Shown: positions 54,467-64,000 of the stretch, piece by piece
Numbering within the stretch: the first letter of the stretch is position 1
How the letters are laid out: every line of letters begins with the position of its first letter
Source: Enterobacterales bacterium CwR94
GTDB lineage: Bacteria; Pseudomonadota; Gammaproteobacteria; Enterobacterales; Enterobacteriaceae
Length of the DNA stretch: 64,000 bases
Direction of reading: 5' to 3'
NCBI GenBank assembly: GCA_002837195.1
Contig: KZ478062.1
Span: 310,001-374,000 of the forward strand
Notes under the pieces: generated by a model
Databases searched by the model: none
What the model was told of the DNA's origin: nothing
Seen by the model: the letters and a program-made list of their open reading frames with translations, nothing else
Program-made: the position numbers and the translations under genes

Positions 54467-55734
54467 AGCGCCTCAATGTGGTCAATGCGGTGATCTCCTC
54501 GGTGATGTTGCTGATTCTGGCGGCGTTCTTTATGGGGATGCGGCTCGATTTAGACGGCACCAAACTGGTGGTGGTCAACGCCGGAGAAGTGCGTTGGAAC
54601 TGGATTTACGTGGGATGTGCGGTGGTGTTTTTATTCCAACTGCTGCGCCCGCTGTTTGACGGTGTCTTTAAACGCAATGGCAAAGGTTTTGTGCTGCCCA
54701 GCTTCGACGGTTCTACCCCAAAGCAAAAACTGCTGATGCTGGTAATTATCATCGCGGCAGTCGCGTGGCCGTTTCTGGTGTCGCGCGGCACGGTGGACAT
54801 CGCTACGCTGACATTAATCTACGTGATGCTGGGGCTGGGCCTTAACGTCGTCGTGGGCTTATCCGGTTTGTTGGTGCTGGGCTATGGCGGTTTTTATGCT
54901 ATTGGCGCTTACACCTTTGCGCTGCTCAATCACTATTACGGTCTCGGTTTCTGGCAGTGCTTACCGTTGGCGGGCATCGTGGCGGCCCTGTTTGGTTTGC
55001 TGCTGGGGTTCCCGGTGCTGCGCTTGCGTGGCGACTATTTGGCGATTGTGACGCTGGGCTTTGGCGAAATCGTGCGTATTTTGCTGCTCAATAACACTGA
55101 TATTACCGGTGGGCCGAACGGCATAGCGCAAATCCCGAAACCGTCCCTGTTTGGCCTGGAGTTTGGCCGTCGCGTAACCGATGGCGGTTGGGATACTTTC
55201 CACAACTTCTTTGGGCTGAAATACGATCCCAGCGATCGGGTGATTTTCCTCTATCTGGTGGCATTGCTCTTAGTGGCATTAACGCTGTTTGTGATTAATC
55301 GCCTGCTACGTATGCCGCTGGGCCGAGCCTGGGAAGCCCTGCGTGAAGATGAAATTGCCTGCCGCTCACTGGGCCTCAGCCCAACGCGCATCAAGCTGAC
55401 GGCGTTTACCATTAGTGCGGCATTTGCGGGTTTTGCCGGTGTGCTGTTTGCCGCGCGTCAGGGCTTTGTCAGCCCGGAATCCTTTACCTTTGTCGAATCC
55501 GCGTTTGTGCTGGCGATTGTGGTCCTCGGCGGTATGGGATCGCAGTTTGCGGTGATCCTGGCGGCGGTGTTGCTGGTGGTTTCACGCGAAATGATGCGTG
55601 ACCTCAATGAGTACAGCATGCTGGTGCTGGGCGGATTAATGGTGCTGATGATGATCTGGCGTCCACAAGGCTTACTGCCGATGAAGCGTCCGCATCTGAA
55701 ATTGAAAACAGGCAGTAAAGGAGAGCAGGCATGA
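54463..55734 (+). CDS. livM: Branched-chain amino acid permease LivM
   Basis: A 423-residue inner-membrane permease (E. coli LivM 425). The N-terminal 100 residues carry additional helices; the core begins near [31 protein letters not shown] (about 121-151), with [18 protein letters not shown] near 186 and [13 protein letters not shown] near 352. It forms the channel with LivH. Both ends overlap neighbours by four bases. Confidence 0.97.
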   Translation: MKRLNVVNAVISSVMLLILAAFFMGMRLDLDGTKLVVVNAGEVRWNWIYVGCAVVFLFQLLRPLFDGVFKRNGKGFVLPSFDGSTPKQKLLMLVIIIAAVAWPFLVSRGTVDIATLTLIYVMLGLGLNVVVGLSGLLVLGYGGFYAIGAYTFALLNHYYGLGFWQCLPLAGIVAALFGLLLGFPVLRLRGDYLAIVTLGFGEIVRILLLNNTDITGGPNGIAQIPKPSLFGLEFGRRVTDGGWDTFHNFFGLKYDPSDRVIFLYLVALLLVALTLFVINRLLRMPLGRAWEALREDEIACRSLGLSPTRIKLTAFTISAAFAGFAGVLFAARQGFVSPESFTFVESAFVLAIVVLGGMGSQFAVILAAVLLVVSREMMRDLNEYSMLVLGGLMVLMMIWRPQGLLPMKRPHLKLKTGSKGEQA

Positions 55735-56498
55735 GTCAGCCTTTATTAGCGGTTGAAGGGTTGATGATGCGATTTGGCGGCTTACTGGCGGTCAACAATG
55801 TCAAACTTGAGCTCTTCCCGCAGGAAATTGTCTCCCTGATTGGCCCGAATGGGGCAGGGAAAACCACGGTCTTTAACTGTCTGACCGGTTTCTACAAGCC
55901 GACGGGCGGCACCATCCGTTTGCGCGATAAGCATTTGGAAGGGCTGTCGGGTCAGGAAATTTCGCGCCTGGGCGTGGTGCGTACTTTTCAGCATGTGCGC
56001 CTGTTCCGTGAAATGACGGTGATTGAAAACCTGCTGGTGGCTCAACACCAGCATCTGAAAAGCGGGGTCTTTTCGGGCTTGCTGAAAACCCCGTCCTTCC
56101 GTCGGGCAGAGAGTGATGCCCTCGATCGCGCAGCGGTCTGGTTAGAGCGTGTAGGCTTGCTGGAAATGGCAAACCGTCAGGCGGGCAATCTGGCCTATGG
56201 TCAGCAGCGCCGTCTGGAGATTGCGCGCTGCATGGTGACTCGCCCGGAAATCCTGATGTTGGATGAACCGGCTGCTGGCCTTAACCCGCGTGAAACCCAT
56301 GAATTGGACGAGCTGATTGCTGAGTTACGGGGTGAACACAAGGTTACGGTGCTGCTGATTGAACACGATATGAAACTGGTCATGGGTATTTCTGACCGTA
56401 TCTATGTGGTCAATCAGGGAACGCCACTGGCGAACGGTACGCCGGAAGAAGTGCGTAATCATCCGGATGTGATCCGTGCGTATTTAGGAGAGGCGTAA
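55731..56498 (+). CDS. livG: Branched-chain amino acid transport ATPase LivG
   Basis: A 255-residue ABC ATPase, the same length as E. coli LivG. Walker [10 protein letters not shown] is near residue 38, the signature region [13 protein letters not shown] near 156, Walker [12 protein letters not shown] near 175, and the H-loop LLIEHDMKL near 208. It dimerises with LivF to drive uptake. The ATG overlaps the livM stop. Confidence 0.97.
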   Translation: MSQPLLAVEGLMMRFGGLLAVNNVKLELFPQEIVSLIGPNGAGKTTVFNCLTGFYKPTGGTIRLRDKHLEGLSGQEISRLGVVRTFQHVRLFREMTVIENLLVAQHQHLKSGVFSGLLKTPSFRRAESDALDRAAVWLERVGLLEMANRQAGNLAYGQQRRLEIARCMVTRPEILMLDEPAAGLNPRETHELDELIAELRGEHKVTVLLIEHDMKLVMGISDRIYVVNQGTPLANGTPEEVRNHPDVIRAYLGEA

Positions 56499-56499
56499 G

Positions 56500-57213
56500 A
56501 TGGCAAACCCAATTTTGACGTTGAACAACGTCAGCGCGCACTATGGCCCGATTCAGGCGTTGCACAATGTCAGCATTCATATCAATCCGGGCGAAATTGT
56601 GACGCTGATTGGTGCTAACGGTGCGGGAAAAACCACGCTGCTCGGTACGCTATGCGGTGAACCGCGCGCCACCACCGGTGAAATCACCTTTGACGGCAAA
56701 ACCATCACCGACTGGCAAACGGCGCGTATTATGCGTGAAGCGATCGCCATTGTGCCCGAAGGGCGGCGTGTGTTTTCACGCATGACGGTGGAAGAGAACC
56801 TGGCAATGGGCGGCTTCTTCACGCAGCGCCATGAATATCAGGAGCGTATTCAACGCGTTTATGACCTGTTCCCCCGTTTGTTAGAGCGTCGCGTTCAACG
56901 TGCAGGCACCATGTCTGGGGGCGAACAACAGATGCTGGCCATTGGTCGCGCGTTGATGAGTCAGCCGCGATTGCTGCTGCTGGACGAGCCGTCATTAGGG
57001 CTGGCACCCATCATCATCCAACAGATTTTTGACACTATTGAGCAACTGCGCAAAGAGGGAATGACCATTTTCCTCGTTGAGCAAAATGCCAATCAGGCGT
57101 TAAAGCTGGCCGATCGCGGCTATGTGCTGGAAAACGGTCACGTGGTGATGGAAGACACCGGCGACGCCCTGTTGAGTAACGAAGCGGTACGTAGCGCCTA
57201 TTTAGGTGCCTAA
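56500..57213 (+). CDS. livF: Branched-chain amino acid transport ATPase LivF
   Basis: A 237-residue ABC ATPase (E. coli LivF 237). Walker A GANGAGKTT is near residue 38, signature SGGEQQMLAIGRAL near 138, Walker B LLLLDEPSLGL near 157. It is the last gene of the liv operon, two bases after livG, and is followed by a strong terminator. Confidence 0.97.
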   Translation: MANPILTLNNVSAHYGPIQALHNVSIHINPGEIVTLIGANGAGKTTLLGTLCGEPRATTGEITFDGKTITDWQTARIMREAIAIVPEGRRVFSRMTVEENLAMGGFFTQRHEYQERIQRVYDLFPRLLERRVQRAGTMSGGEQQMLAIGRALMSQPRLLLLDEPSLGLAPIIIQQIFDTIEQLRKEGMTIFLVEQNANQALKLADRGYVLENGHVVMEDTGDALLSNEAVRSAYLGA

Positions 57214-57229
57214 TCTCCGGTATTCTCTG

Positions 57230-57260
57230 GCCCCTTTTCGTTAAGAACAGGGGCTTTTTT
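57230..57260 (+). terminator. Rho-independent terminator of the liv operon
   Basis: GCCCCTTTTC pairs with GAACAGGGGC with one mismatch, and TTTTTT follows at 57255-57260. It starts 17 bases after the livF stop. Confidence 0.85.
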
Positions 57261-57273
57261 CTGCGTTTTTCGC

Positions 57274-57323
57274 CGTCATTCGGCTGTCACCCTTCTGTCA
57301 TCCCGCAGTTATCTCACTGTCAT
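57274..57323 (+). promoter_or_regulatory. PhoB box array upstream of ugpB
   Basis: GTCA elements at 57275, 57286, 57297 and 57319 lie exactly 11 or 22 bp apart, with the degenerate GTTA at 57308 filling the gap. The best box is CTGTCACCCTTCTGTCAT (57284-57301), close to the Pho box CTGTCAT-n4-CTGTCA. This gives five half-sites on one helical phase, as expected for phosphate-starvation activation of ugp. Confidence 0.85.
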
Positions 57324-57372
57324 TTTCCCGTGTCATGTTACGACGCAACGTAAAACACACAGGAAAAATACT

Positions 57373-58689
57373 ATGTCCACGCTTGCACTTCGTCGCCCGG
57401 CTCTGGGTGTATTACTGGCTATCTCCTGCAGCGGTCAGGCGCTGGCGGTGACTGAGATTCCTTTTTGGCACTCAATGGAAAGTGAGTTAGGGAAAGAAGT
57501 TGATTCGCTGGCAACGCGCTTTAATCAGAGCCAGTCTGACTACAAAATCGTGCCGAGCTACAAGGGCAACTACGAGCAGAGCCTTGCTGCGGGTATCGCC
57601 GCCGTGCGTACCGGCAATGCGCCAGCCATTCTGCAAGTTTACGAAGTGGGCACGGCAACCATGATGGCATCAAAAGCCATCGTGCCTGTGCATGAAGTGT
57701 TCCAGAAAGCCGGTGTGGCCATGGATGCTAAACAGTTTGTCCCTGCGGTGGCGGGCTACTACAGCGACAGCAACGGACAGCTGATCTCCCAGCCGTTTAA
57801 CAGCTCAACGCCGGTGATGTACTACAACAAAGACGCCTTTAAAAAAGCCGGTCTTGATCCTGAGCAACCCCCAAAAACCTGGCAGCAATTGGCAAAAGAC
57901 ACCGAAGCATTGCGTAAAGCAGGCATGAGCTGCGGTTACGCCAGCGGTTGGCAGGGCTGGATCCAAATCGAAAACTTCAGCGCCTGGCATGCTCTGCCTG
58001 TCGCCACCAAAAACAACGGTTTTGACGGCACAGATGCGGTACTGGAATTCAACCAACCCGTGCAAGTACGTCATATCCAGATGTTAGAAGAGATGAATAA
58101 GAAAGGGGATTTCACCTACTTTGGTCGTAAGGATGAATCCACAGAGAAGTTCTACAACGGCGACTGTGCGATCACCACAGCCTCTTCTGGCTCGCTGGCC
58201 GACATCCGTCAATACGCCAAATTCAACTATGGCGTGGCGATGATGCCGTATGACGAAACCGTGCCGAACGCACCACAGAACGCCATCATTGGCGGTGCCA
58301 GCCTGTGGGTGATGAAAGGCAAGGATGAGGCGACGTACAAAGGCGTGGCGGAGTTTATGAAATTCCTGGCTAAGCCTGAAATCGCTGCGGAATGGCACCA
58401 GAAAACGGGTTACCTGCCGATCACCACGGCGGCCTATGAGCTGACCAAGCAGCAGGGCTTCTATGAGAAAAACCCCGGTGCTGATATTGCAACGCGTCAG
58501 ATGTTAAACAAAGCGCCACTGGCCTACACCAAAGGTATGCGTTTGGGCAACATGCCACAGATTCGTACCATCGTGGACGAAGAGCTGGAAGGTGTCTGGA
58601 CAGGTAAACAGCAGCCGCAAGCCGCACTGGATAATGCGGTAAAACGTGGCAACGAACTGCTGCGCCGCTTTGAGAACCAAACCAAGTAA
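57373..58689 (+). CDS. ugpB: Glycerol-3-phosphate binding protein UgpB
   Basis: A 438-residue periplasmic protein, the same length as E. coli UgpB, binding sn-glycerol 3-phosphate and glycerophosphodiesters. The signal peptide ends SGQALA (residue 25) before [10 protein letters not shown]. Conserved parts include [17 protein letters not shown] near residue 139 and [19 protein letters not shown] near 190, which contribute to the ligand site. A Pho-box array lies upstream, so it is expected to be induced by phosphate starvation. Confidence 0.97.
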   Translation: MSTLALRRPALGVLLAISCSGQALAVTEIPFWHSMESELGKEVDSLATRFNQSQSDYKIVPSYKGNYEQSLAAGIAAVRTGNAPAILQVYEVGTATMMASKAIVPVHEVFQKAGVAMDAKQFVPAVAGYYSDSNGQLISQPFNSSTPVMYYNKDAFKKAGLDPEQPPKTWQQLAKDTEALRKAGMSCGYASGWQGWIQIENFSAWHALPVATKNNGFDGTDAVLEFNQPVQVRHIQMLEEMNKKGDFTYFGRKDESTEKFYNGDCAITTASSGSLADIRQYAKFNYGVAMMPYDETVPNAPQNAIIGGASLWVMKGKDEATYKGVAEFMKFLAKPEIAAEWHQKTGYLPITTAAYELTKQQGFYEKNPGADIATRQMLNKAPLAYTKGMRLGNMPQIRTIVDEELEGVWTGKQQPQAALDNAVKRGNELLRRFENQTK

Positions 58690-58701
58690 ATCCTGGAAGC
58701 T

Positions 58702-58792
58702 CTCCCCCCGTGAACGGGGGAAGGCAAAACAAAAGCCCTCCCCCGTTTACGGGAGAAGGTAAACAAGGCCCTCCCCCGTTTACGGGGGAGGG
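58702..58792. repeat. Three tandem GC-rich hairpins between ugpB and ugpA
   Basis: Three related units at 58702-58723, 58736-58759 and 58769-58792. The third is a perfect 10-bp stem around TTTA (CTCCCCCGTTTACGGGGGAG core); the first two vary by a few bases. They resemble REP/BIME-type elements and are probably an mRNA stabiliser or attenuator protecting ugpB message. Confidence 0.8.
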
Positions 58793-58816
58793 TTGGGAGG
58801 GGGACAGACAGCTTCT

Positions 58817-58848
58817 ATCTAGACAGCACCTAATCTAGACAGCACCTA
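58817..58848. repeat. Tandem 16-bp direct repeat before ugpA
   Basis: ATCTAGACAGCACCTA occurs twice without a gap (58817-58832 and 58833-58848), just after the three hairpins and about 50 bp before ugpA. The function is unknown; it may be a recent slippage duplication. Confidence 0.8.
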
Positions 58849-58899
58849 TCCCCCCTAACCCAAAGCGCCGACTCCGCTCTACATCACACTGGAACACCT

Positions 58900-59787
58900 A
58901 TGTCCGCACACCGTATCGGCTTTCGCCTCAGCCCGCTGCCGTACTTATTGATGCTGCCGCAGTTGCTGATTACCGTCATCTTCTTTATCTGGCCAGCAGG
59001 CGAAGCGCTGTGGTATTCGGTGCAAAGTGTCGATCCTTTCGGCATGTCGAGCACCTTTGTTGGGTTAGAAAATTTTACCCGCCTGTTTCATGACAGCTAC
59101 TACCTGGACTCTTTTGGCACCACCATGCTGTTCAGTGCCTTAGTGGCCGGAAGTGGCCTGACGATTTCATTATTTCTGGCCGCCATGGTCGATCACGTGC
59201 TGCGTCTCAGCCGTCTGTATCAAACCTTGCTGTTGCTGCCGTATGCCGTGGCCCCAGCGATTGCCGCAGTGCTGTGGATGTTCTTGTTTAATCCCGGTCT
59301 CGGTCTGATTACCCATGCGCTGAGTCAACTGGGCTACAACTGGAACCACGCGCAAAACAGCGGTCAGGCGATGTTCCTGGTGGTGTTAGCCTCGGTGTGG
59401 CAGCAAATCAGCTACAACTTCCTGTTTTTCTTTGCCGCGCTGCAATCGGTGCCGCGCTCTCTGATGGAAGCCGCGGCGATTGACGGCGCGGGGCCGGTGC
59501 GTCGCTTTTTCTGTATTTCCCTGCCGCTGATCACACCGGTGAGCTTCTTCCTGCTGGTGGTGAATCTGGTGTATGCCTTTTTCGACACCTTCCCGGTGAT
59601 TGATGCCGCCACCGGCGGTGGCCCCGTGCAGGCGACCACCACGCTTATCTACAAAATCTATCGTGAAGGTTTTGCCGGATTGGATCTCTCTTCTTCTGCC
59701 GCCCAATCGGTGGTGTTGATGCTGCTGGTTATCGTATTGACGGTGCTCCAGTTCCGCTACGTCGAACGCAAGGTGCAATATCAATGA
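58900..59787 (+). CDS. ugpA: Glycerol-3-phosphate permease UgpA
   Basis: A 295-residue inner-membrane permease, the same length as E. coli UgpA, with six helices. The ATPase-contact EAA loop reads [20 protein letters not shown] near residue 190. It pairs with UgpE. A 210-bp gap with hairpins separates it from ugpB, while its stop overlaps the ugpE ATG (ATGA). Confidence 0.97.
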   Translation: MSAHRIGFRLSPLPYLLMLPQLLITVIFFIWPAGEALWYSVQSVDPFGMSSTFVGLENFTRLFHDSYYLDSFGTTMLFSALVAGSGLTISLFLAAMVDHVLRLSRLYQTLLLLPYAVAPAIAAVLWMFLFNPGLGLITHALSQLGYNWNHAQNSGQAMFLVVLASVWQQISYNFLFFFAALQSVPRSLMEAAAIDGAGPVRRFFCISLPLITPVSFFLLVVNLVYAFFDTFPVIDAATGGGPVQATTTLIYKIYREGFAGLDLSSSAAQSVVLMLLVIVLTVLQFRYVERKVQYQ

Positions 59788-60629
59788 TCGAAAATCGCCG
59801 TGGGCTGGATATTTTTTGTCACGTTATGCTGCTACTGGGCGTGCTCACTATCTTGTTCCCTTTGTATGTGGCCTTTGTCGCGGCCACGCTGGATAACGCC
59901 TCGATTTACCAGGTACCGATGACCCTGGTGCCGGGAACACACTTATTTGAAAACATCCGCACCATTTGGGTGGATGGCGTGAGCCGTAACAGCGCGCCGG
60001 TCAGTCAGTTATTGCTGAACAGCTTGCTGATGGCGCTGGCGATCACTGCGGGCAAAATCACCGTGTCCATGCTGTCGGCGTTTGCGCTGGTGTGGTTCCG
60101 CTTTCCCCTGCGTCAGACGTTCTTCTGGATGATTTTTCTCACGCTGATGCTGCCGGTGGAGGTGCGTATTTTCCCAACGGTGGATGTGATTGCCCGACTG
60201 GATATGCTCGACAGCTACAGTGGACTCACGCTGCCTTTGATGGCGTCAGCCACCGCGACATTTCTGTTCCGTCAGTTCTTTATGTCGCTGCCTAACGAGC
60301 TGATTGAAGCGGCGCGCGTTGACGGGGCCAGCCCCATGCGCTTTTTTCGTGACATTGTGCTGCCGCTGTCAAAAACCAATCTGGCCGCCCTGTTTGTCAT
60401 CATTTTTATCTATGGCTGGAACCAATATTTGTGGCCGATTCTGATTACCAGTGACCCCAAAATGGGCACTGCCGTGGCAGGGATCCGCACCATGATTTCC
60501 AGCGGTGATGGCTCTACGCAGTGGAACCTGGTGATGGCGGCGATGTTATTAACGTTAATTCCACCGGTGGTGGTGGTCTTGGTGATGCAACGCGCATTTG
60601 TGCGTGGTCTGGTGGAGAGTGAAAAATAA
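59784..60629 (+). CDS. ugpE: Glycerol-3-phosphate permease UgpE
   Basis: A 281-residue inner-membrane permease, the same length as E. coli UgpE, with six helices. Its EAA loop reads [20 protein letters not shown] near residue 175. [17 protein letters not shown] near 206 is a family signature. The ATPase gene ugpC starts immediately after its stop. Confidence 0.97.
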   Translation: MIENRRGLDIFCHVMLLLGVLTILFPLYVAFVAATLDNASIYQVPMTLVPGTHLFENIRTIWVDGVSRNSAPVSQLLLNSLLMALAITAGKITVSMLSAFALVWFRFPLRQTFFWMIFLTLMLPVEVRIFPTVDVIARLDMLDSYSGLTLPLMASATATFLFRQFFMSLPNELIEAARVDGASPMRFFRDIVLPLSKTNLAALFVIIFIYGWNQYLWPILITSDPKMGTAVAGIRTMISSGDGSTQWNLVMAAMLLTLIPPVVVVLVMQRAFVRGLVESEK

Positions 60630-61703
60630 ATGGCGGGTGTAAAATTACAGGGCGTCACCAAATCTTATGACGGTAAGCACACGATTATTCAGCCGCTGAA
60701 TGTGGCGGTGCGTGACGGCGAGTTTATGGTGATGGTGGGGCCATCGGGCTGCGGTAAATCCACACTGCTACGTATGGTAGCGGGGCTGGAGCGCGTAACC
60801 TCCGGCGATATTTATATCGATAATCAACGCGTCACGGAGCTGGAACCCAAAGATCGCGGTATCGCGATGGTGTTTCAGAACTATGCGTTATACCCGCATA
60901 TGACCGTCGAAGAAAACATGGCCTGGGGCCTGAAAATTCGTGGGTTTGGTCAAGAGCAAATCCGTCAGCGGGTATTAGACGCCGCCCGCAGTCTGGAATT
61001 AGATGCCTTATTGACCCGCCGCCCGCGCGAGCTTTCCGGGGGCCAGCGCCAGCGTGTGGCGATGGGACGCGCCATTGTTCGCGAGCCGTCAGTGTTTCTG
61101 TTTGATGAGCCGCTGTCGAATTTAGATGCCCGCTTGCGTGTGCAGATGCGCCTGGAGCTTAAGCAACTGCACAGCCGCTTACAAACCACCAGTCTGTATG
61201 TGACCCACGATCAGGTTGAAGCCATGACGCTGGCGCAGCGTGTGATGGTGATGAACAAAGGCATCGTCGAACAATTGGGGACACCGGTTGAGGTCTACGA
61301 ACGTCCGGCCTCGCGCTTTGTGGCCAGCTTTATTGGGTCGCCCGCCATGAACCTGCTGGAAGGGCAGATTAACGTCGATGGCCTGCGCTTTGTGCTTTCC
61401 CCCCAGCAGGCTCTGCCGCTGGCGCAATCGCGTGCGAAATGGGCAGGCAAGAAAATCACGCTGGGCATTCGCCCGGAGCACTTTATTCTTTCCACGCGCG
61501 AAGCGGGTGGCGTACCCTTAGTGGTCGATACCCTGGAAATGCTGGGCGCGGATAATCTCGTGCACGGGCGCTGGGGAGAGCAGCGTGTGGTTGTGCGTCT
61601 GTCGCATACCCTGCGCCCACAGCCTGGAGAAACGTTGTGGGTGACCTTACCGGAACACGCGCTGCATTTCTTTGATGCTAACCATGGACAACGTTTGGAA
61701 TGA
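60630..61703 (+). CDS. ugpC: Glycerol-3-phosphate transport ATPase UgpC
   Basis: A 357-residue ABC ATPase of the MalK/UgpC type (E. coli 356). Walker [10 protein letters not shown] is near residue 37, signature [15 protein letters not shown] near 134, Walker [13 protein letters not shown] near 153. The C-terminal regulatory TOBE/OB domain (from about 235; [12 protein letters not shown] near 278) is present. The stop overlaps the ugpQ start (ATGA). Confidence 0.97.
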   Translation: MAGVKLQGVTKSYDGKHTIIQPLNVAVRDGEFMVMVGPSGCGKSTLLRMVAGLERVTSGDIYIDNQRVTELEPKDRGIAMVFQNYALYPHMTVEENMAWGLKIRGFGQEQIRQRVLDAARSLELDALLTRRPRELSGGQRQRVAMGRAIVREPSVFLFDEPLSNLDARLRVQMRLELKQLHSRLQTTSLYVTHDQVEAMTLAQRVMVMNKGIVEQLGTPVEVYERPASRFVASFIGSPAMNLLEGQINVDGLRFVLSPQQALPLAQSRAKWAGKKITLGIRPEHFILSTREAGGVPLVVDTLEMLGADNLVHGRWGEQRVVVRLSHTLRPQPGETLWVTLPEHALHFFDANHGQRLE

Positions 61704-62443
61704 CTGCGAAATCATGGCCTTACCCGACTATTGTTGCCCACCGCGGCGGCGGTCATCGGGCGCCGGAAAATACGCTGGCCGCGATAGATGTCGGGGCGCA
61801 ATACGGGCATCAGATGATTGAATTTGATGCCAAGCTCTCCGCGGATGGCGAAATCTTTCTGCTGCACGATGACACCCTGGATCGCACCAGCAATGGCTGG
61901 GGTGATGCAGGCAAGCTGAACTGGGCCGAGCTGGTCAGTTTTGATGCCGGTGAATGGTTTAACGATGCCTATCGGGGCGAGCGTCTGCCGCTGCTGAGTC
62001 AGGTGGCCGCAAAATGCCGCGAGCACAGCATGATGGCCAATATCGAAATCAAACCTTCGCCTGGCGTGGAAGCCAAAACCGGACAAGCCGTTGCGCTGGC
62101 CGCTCGCCAGCTCTGGCAAGGGCAAACGGCGCCGCTGCTCTCCTCTTTTTCGTATGAGGCGCTGGCAGCGGCACAGGCGGCGGTACCGGAACTGCCGCGC
62201 GGACTGTTGCTCGATGCGTGGCAAGATGACTGGCCTGCGCTGACACAGGCGCTGGACTGTGTGTCTATCCATCTCAACTATCGCGTCTTGACGCCAGCGC
62301 GCACGGCATTGCTGAAAGCGGCGGGGCTACGCGTGTTGGTCTATACGGTGAATCAGTCTGACAAGGCGAGAGAACTGCTGAGCTGGGGCGTCGATGCCAT
62401 CTGTACCGATGCTATCGATACGCTGCTGCCTGACTTCCGCTAA
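61700..62443 (+). CDS. ugpQ: Cytoplasmic glycerophosphodiester phosphodiesterase UgpQ
   Basis: A 247-residue GDPD-family enzyme (E. coli UgpQ 247) with a TIM barrel, hydrolysing imported glycerophosphodiesters to glycerol 3-phosphate and an alcohol. The catalytic motif [19 protein letters not shown] is near residue 10 and [15 protein letters not shown] near 53. Two internal GIP-like turns and a C-terminal [10 protein letters not shown] complete the fold. It ends the ugp operon. Confidence 0.97.
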   Translation: MTAKSWPYPTIVAHRGGGHRAPENTLAAIDVGAQYGHQMIEFDAKLSADGEIFLLHDDTLDRTSNGWGDAGKLNWAELVSFDAGEWFNDAYRGERLPLLSQVAAKCREHSMMANIEIKPSPGVEAKTGQAVALAARQLWQGQTAPLLSSFSYEALAAAQAAVPELPRGLLLDAWQDDWPALTQALDCVSIHLNYRVLTPARTALLKAAGLRVLVYTVNQSDKARELLSWGVDAICTDAIDTLLPDFR

Positions 62444-62446
62444 ACA

Positions 62447-62464
62447 CGGGGGCTTGCGCCCCCG
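62447..62464. terminator. Hairpin between ugpQ and yhhA
   Basis: A 7-bp stem, CGGGGGC with GCCCCCG, around TTGC lies between the converging ends of ugpQ and yhhA and may serve both. No T tract is visible. Confidence 0.55.
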
Positions 62465-62469
62465 CACGG

Positions 62470-62757
62470 CTAGGGTGCTGTCCGAGGCTGCGTGTTACCC
62501 GGTTGCGACTGGATAATGCGCTGATTCGCCGCATCGCGCTGCTCCTGCATCTTACGTTGCAACTCCTGACTCTGCTGCTGCTGATCCTGACGTAATTTAT
62601 TCTGCTGTTGTTGCTGCTGTGTCCGCATTTCCGTCTGCAAACGCTGCTGGCTGGGGTTATAACCCGGCTGCTGTGGGTTGTTGTTATTGGTGTTATTTAA
62701 CATATTCGCCATCCCGCTTAGCGGCACCAGGGCGGCGATAACAATAAGCCATTTCAT
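62470..62757 (-). CDS. yhhA: YhhA family glutamine-rich periplasmic protein (DUF2756)
   Basis: A 95-residue secreted protein with a signal peptide of about 17 residues (MKWLIVIAALVPLSGMA). The mature part is dominated by Gln/Asn: NPSQQRLQTEMRTQQQ, then several QQ runs over about residues 44-72 that would form a helix. Position between ugpQ and ggt is as in E. coli, where YhhA is longer (146), so this is a short form. The function is unknown. The Q-run is prone to length change. Confidence 0.85.
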   Translation of the reverse strand: MKWLIVIAALVPLSGMANMLNNTNNNNPQQPGYNPSQQRLQTEMRTQQQQQQNKLRQDQQQQSQELQRKMQEQRDAANQRIIQSQPGNTQPRTAP

Positions 62758-62892
62758 ATACGATCCTCCCTATGACTGACCTTTTAAGTCTAACCTGGCG
62801 CACAACCTACGACTCTCAGAGTAGACCGAAACCTTTTTTTCTCCTTAACTGAGAGAGGCTTAACACGACAATAATGTGAAACAGGACGGACT

Positions 62893-64000
62893 ATGCAACG
62901 AGAACAGGGCAGAACCCGGCGCTGGCTGAGCGTCATTACAGTATGTTTATTTGTTTGGACAGGTCAGGGCTGGGCGCGCAGTGAAGCACCGCCGGTTTCT
63001 TACGGCGTGGAGGCCGATACATTTCATCCGGTGCGCGCGAAGCACGGCATGGTCTCTTCTGTCGATGCGCTGGCGACCCACGTGGGTGTCGATATTTTGC
63101 GTCAGGGCGGTAACGCCGTGGACGCGGCAGTGGCGGTGGGCTTTGCACTGGCGGTGACGCATCCGCAAGCCGGAAACCTGGGCGGTGGCGGCTTTATGCT
63201 GTTACGCACGGCGTCAGGGCGTACCACGGCGATCGATTTCCGCGAAATGGCACCGGTGCGCGCCAGCCGCGACATGTTTTTGGATGCCGAGGGCAATGCC
63301 GACAGCAAACTGTCGCTGACGTCACATCTGGCGTCTGGCACGCCGGGCACGGTAGCCGGTTTTGCGCTGGCGGTGCAAGAATACGGCACGCTGCCGTTGT
63401 CACGCCTGCTGGAACCTGCCATTACGCTGGCGCGCGAAGGGTTTATTGTTAATGATTCACTGGCGGGTGATCTCGACACCTACGGGCGTGAAGTGCTGAT
63501 TAACCATCCCAACAGCAAAGCCGTGTTTTTTAAACCCGATGGATCTGCCTATCAAACCGGCGATCGTTTGGTGCAGCGTAATTTGGCGCGCAGTCTGAGC
63601 CTGATTGCGAAACAGGGGCCGGATGCCTTCTATAAAGGGGAGATTGCGGATGAGATTGCCAACGAAATGGCGCAACACCAGGGCTTGATCAGTAAAGCGG
63701 ATCTGGCGGCATACCGTGCCGTTGAACGTGAGCCCGTGAGTGGCACCTATCGCGGCTATGAAGTGTTTTCCATGCCACCGCCGTCTTCTGGCGGCATTCA
63801 TATTGTGCAGATCCTCAATATCCTCGAAAACTACGATTTGGCGAAAATGGGCTTCGGCAGTGCAGATGCCATCCAGGTGACGGCAGAAGCGGAGAAATAT
63901 GCCTATGCCGATCGCTCTGAATATTTGGGCGATCCTGATTTTGTCAAAGTCCCGTGGCGCGCACTCACCAGCAAAGCCTATGCGAAATCGCTGGCTGAGC
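62893..64000 (+). CDS. ggt: Gamma-glutamyltranspeptidase, 5' part
   Basis: The gene runs off the window after 369 codons. It encodes the periplasmic Ntn-hydrolase that cleaves and transfers the gamma-glutamyl group of glutathione. The signal segment (about residues 10-30) is followed by HGMVSSVDALATHVGVDILR, QAGNLGGGGFML near 97, and FREMAPVRA near 117, whose arginine binds the substrate carboxylate. The autoprocessing threonine (391 in E. coli) lies beyond the end. Position after yhhA matches E. coli. Confidence 0.95.
   Translation, partial: MQREQGRTRRWLSVITVCLFVWTGQGWARSEAPPVSYGVEADTFHPVRAKHGMVSSVDALATHVGVDILRQGGNAVDAAVAVGFALAVTHPQAGNLGGGGFMLLRTASGRTTAIDFREMAPVRASRDMFLDAEGNADSKLSLTSHLASGTPGTVAGFALAVQEYGTLPLSRLLEPAITLAREGFIVNDSLAGDLDTYGREVLINHPNSKAVFFKPDGSAYQTGDRLVQRNLARSLSLIAKQGPDAFYKGEIADEIANEMAQHQGLISKADLAAYRAVEREPVSGTYRGYEVFSMPPPSSGGIHIVQILNILENYDLAKMGFGSADAIQVTAEAEKYAYADRSEYLGDPDFVKVPWRALTSKAYAKSLAE

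Noticed and set aside
58702-58792. Short CRISPR-like array
   Set aside because: The repeated units are internally palindromic, spacers are about 10 bp, and no cas genes are present. They are intergenic hairpins.

Overview
The window is a chromosomal segment of a gamma-proteobacterium of the order Enterobacterales. The proteins for gor, rlmJ, prlC, rsmJ, uspA, uspB, panM, livHMGF, ugpBAECQ, ggt, yqhA, mntP and betTIBA are close relatives of the E. coli proteins, and several neighbour relationships are kept (prlC-rsmJ, uspA/uspB, panM beside liv, the ugp operon then yhhA and ggt). The gene order differs from E. coli in places, for example rbn lies between gor and rlmJ. A probable pathway for the plant branched sugar D-apiose, plus choline-to-betaine genes, suggests a plant-associated member (Erwinia/Pantoea-like). 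The genus cannot be fixed from the sequence alone.

Layout. 1-7.5 kb: small membrane protein, LysR regulator with divergent short-chain dehydrogenase, the Mn exporter gene mntP behind a MntR-type palindrome, an unannotated homologue of the dual-function RNA/small protein AzuCR, a MarR/EamA divergent pair with paired operators, an ABC exporter and a FemAB-like protein. 7.5-20 kb: an orphan inositol-type sugar-binding protein, a Fur-boxed ferric-siderophore reductase, then a SorC-type regulator divergent from a sugar ABC transporter (binding protein, DUF2291 lipoprotein, ATPase, permease) followed by a split transketolase, an FGGY kinase and a fucose-isomerase-like protein. These match the transketolase route for D-apiose, and two intergenic regions share an operator core. 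20-33 kb: yqhA, a Wzx-like flippase, betA-betB-betI divergent from betT across a BetI palindrome, a YcaD-like MFS protein, a GNAT protein, a desaturase that overprints a PhnD-like protein, and a CadC-like membrane regulator.

33-39.5 kb: gor, rbn and rlmJ, followed by an AT-richer island. The island holds an orphan type VI secretion hcp gene and two oppositely oriented pairs of an STM2901-like membrane protein and a DUF1493 protein. In one pair the membrane partner is 5'-truncated while the DUF1493 gene is intact. 39.7-46.2 kb: a heavy-metal RND efflux operon led by a DUF1471 protein, with a second DUF1471 gene divergent. Both promoters have long spacers and MerR/ZntR-type dyads, but no MerR gene is present, so control in trans is likely.

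46.2-64 kb: a lipoprotein of unknown role, prlC-rsmJ, uspA/uspB, panM, the branched-chain amino acid operon livKHMGF, the glycerol-3-phosphate operon ugpBAECQ behind an 11-bp-spaced array of PhoB half-sites, yhhA, and the 5' part of ggt, which runs off the end. No rRNA, tRNA, CRISPR array or intact insertion sequence was recognised. GC-rich hairpins of one recurring type occupy several intergenic gaps.
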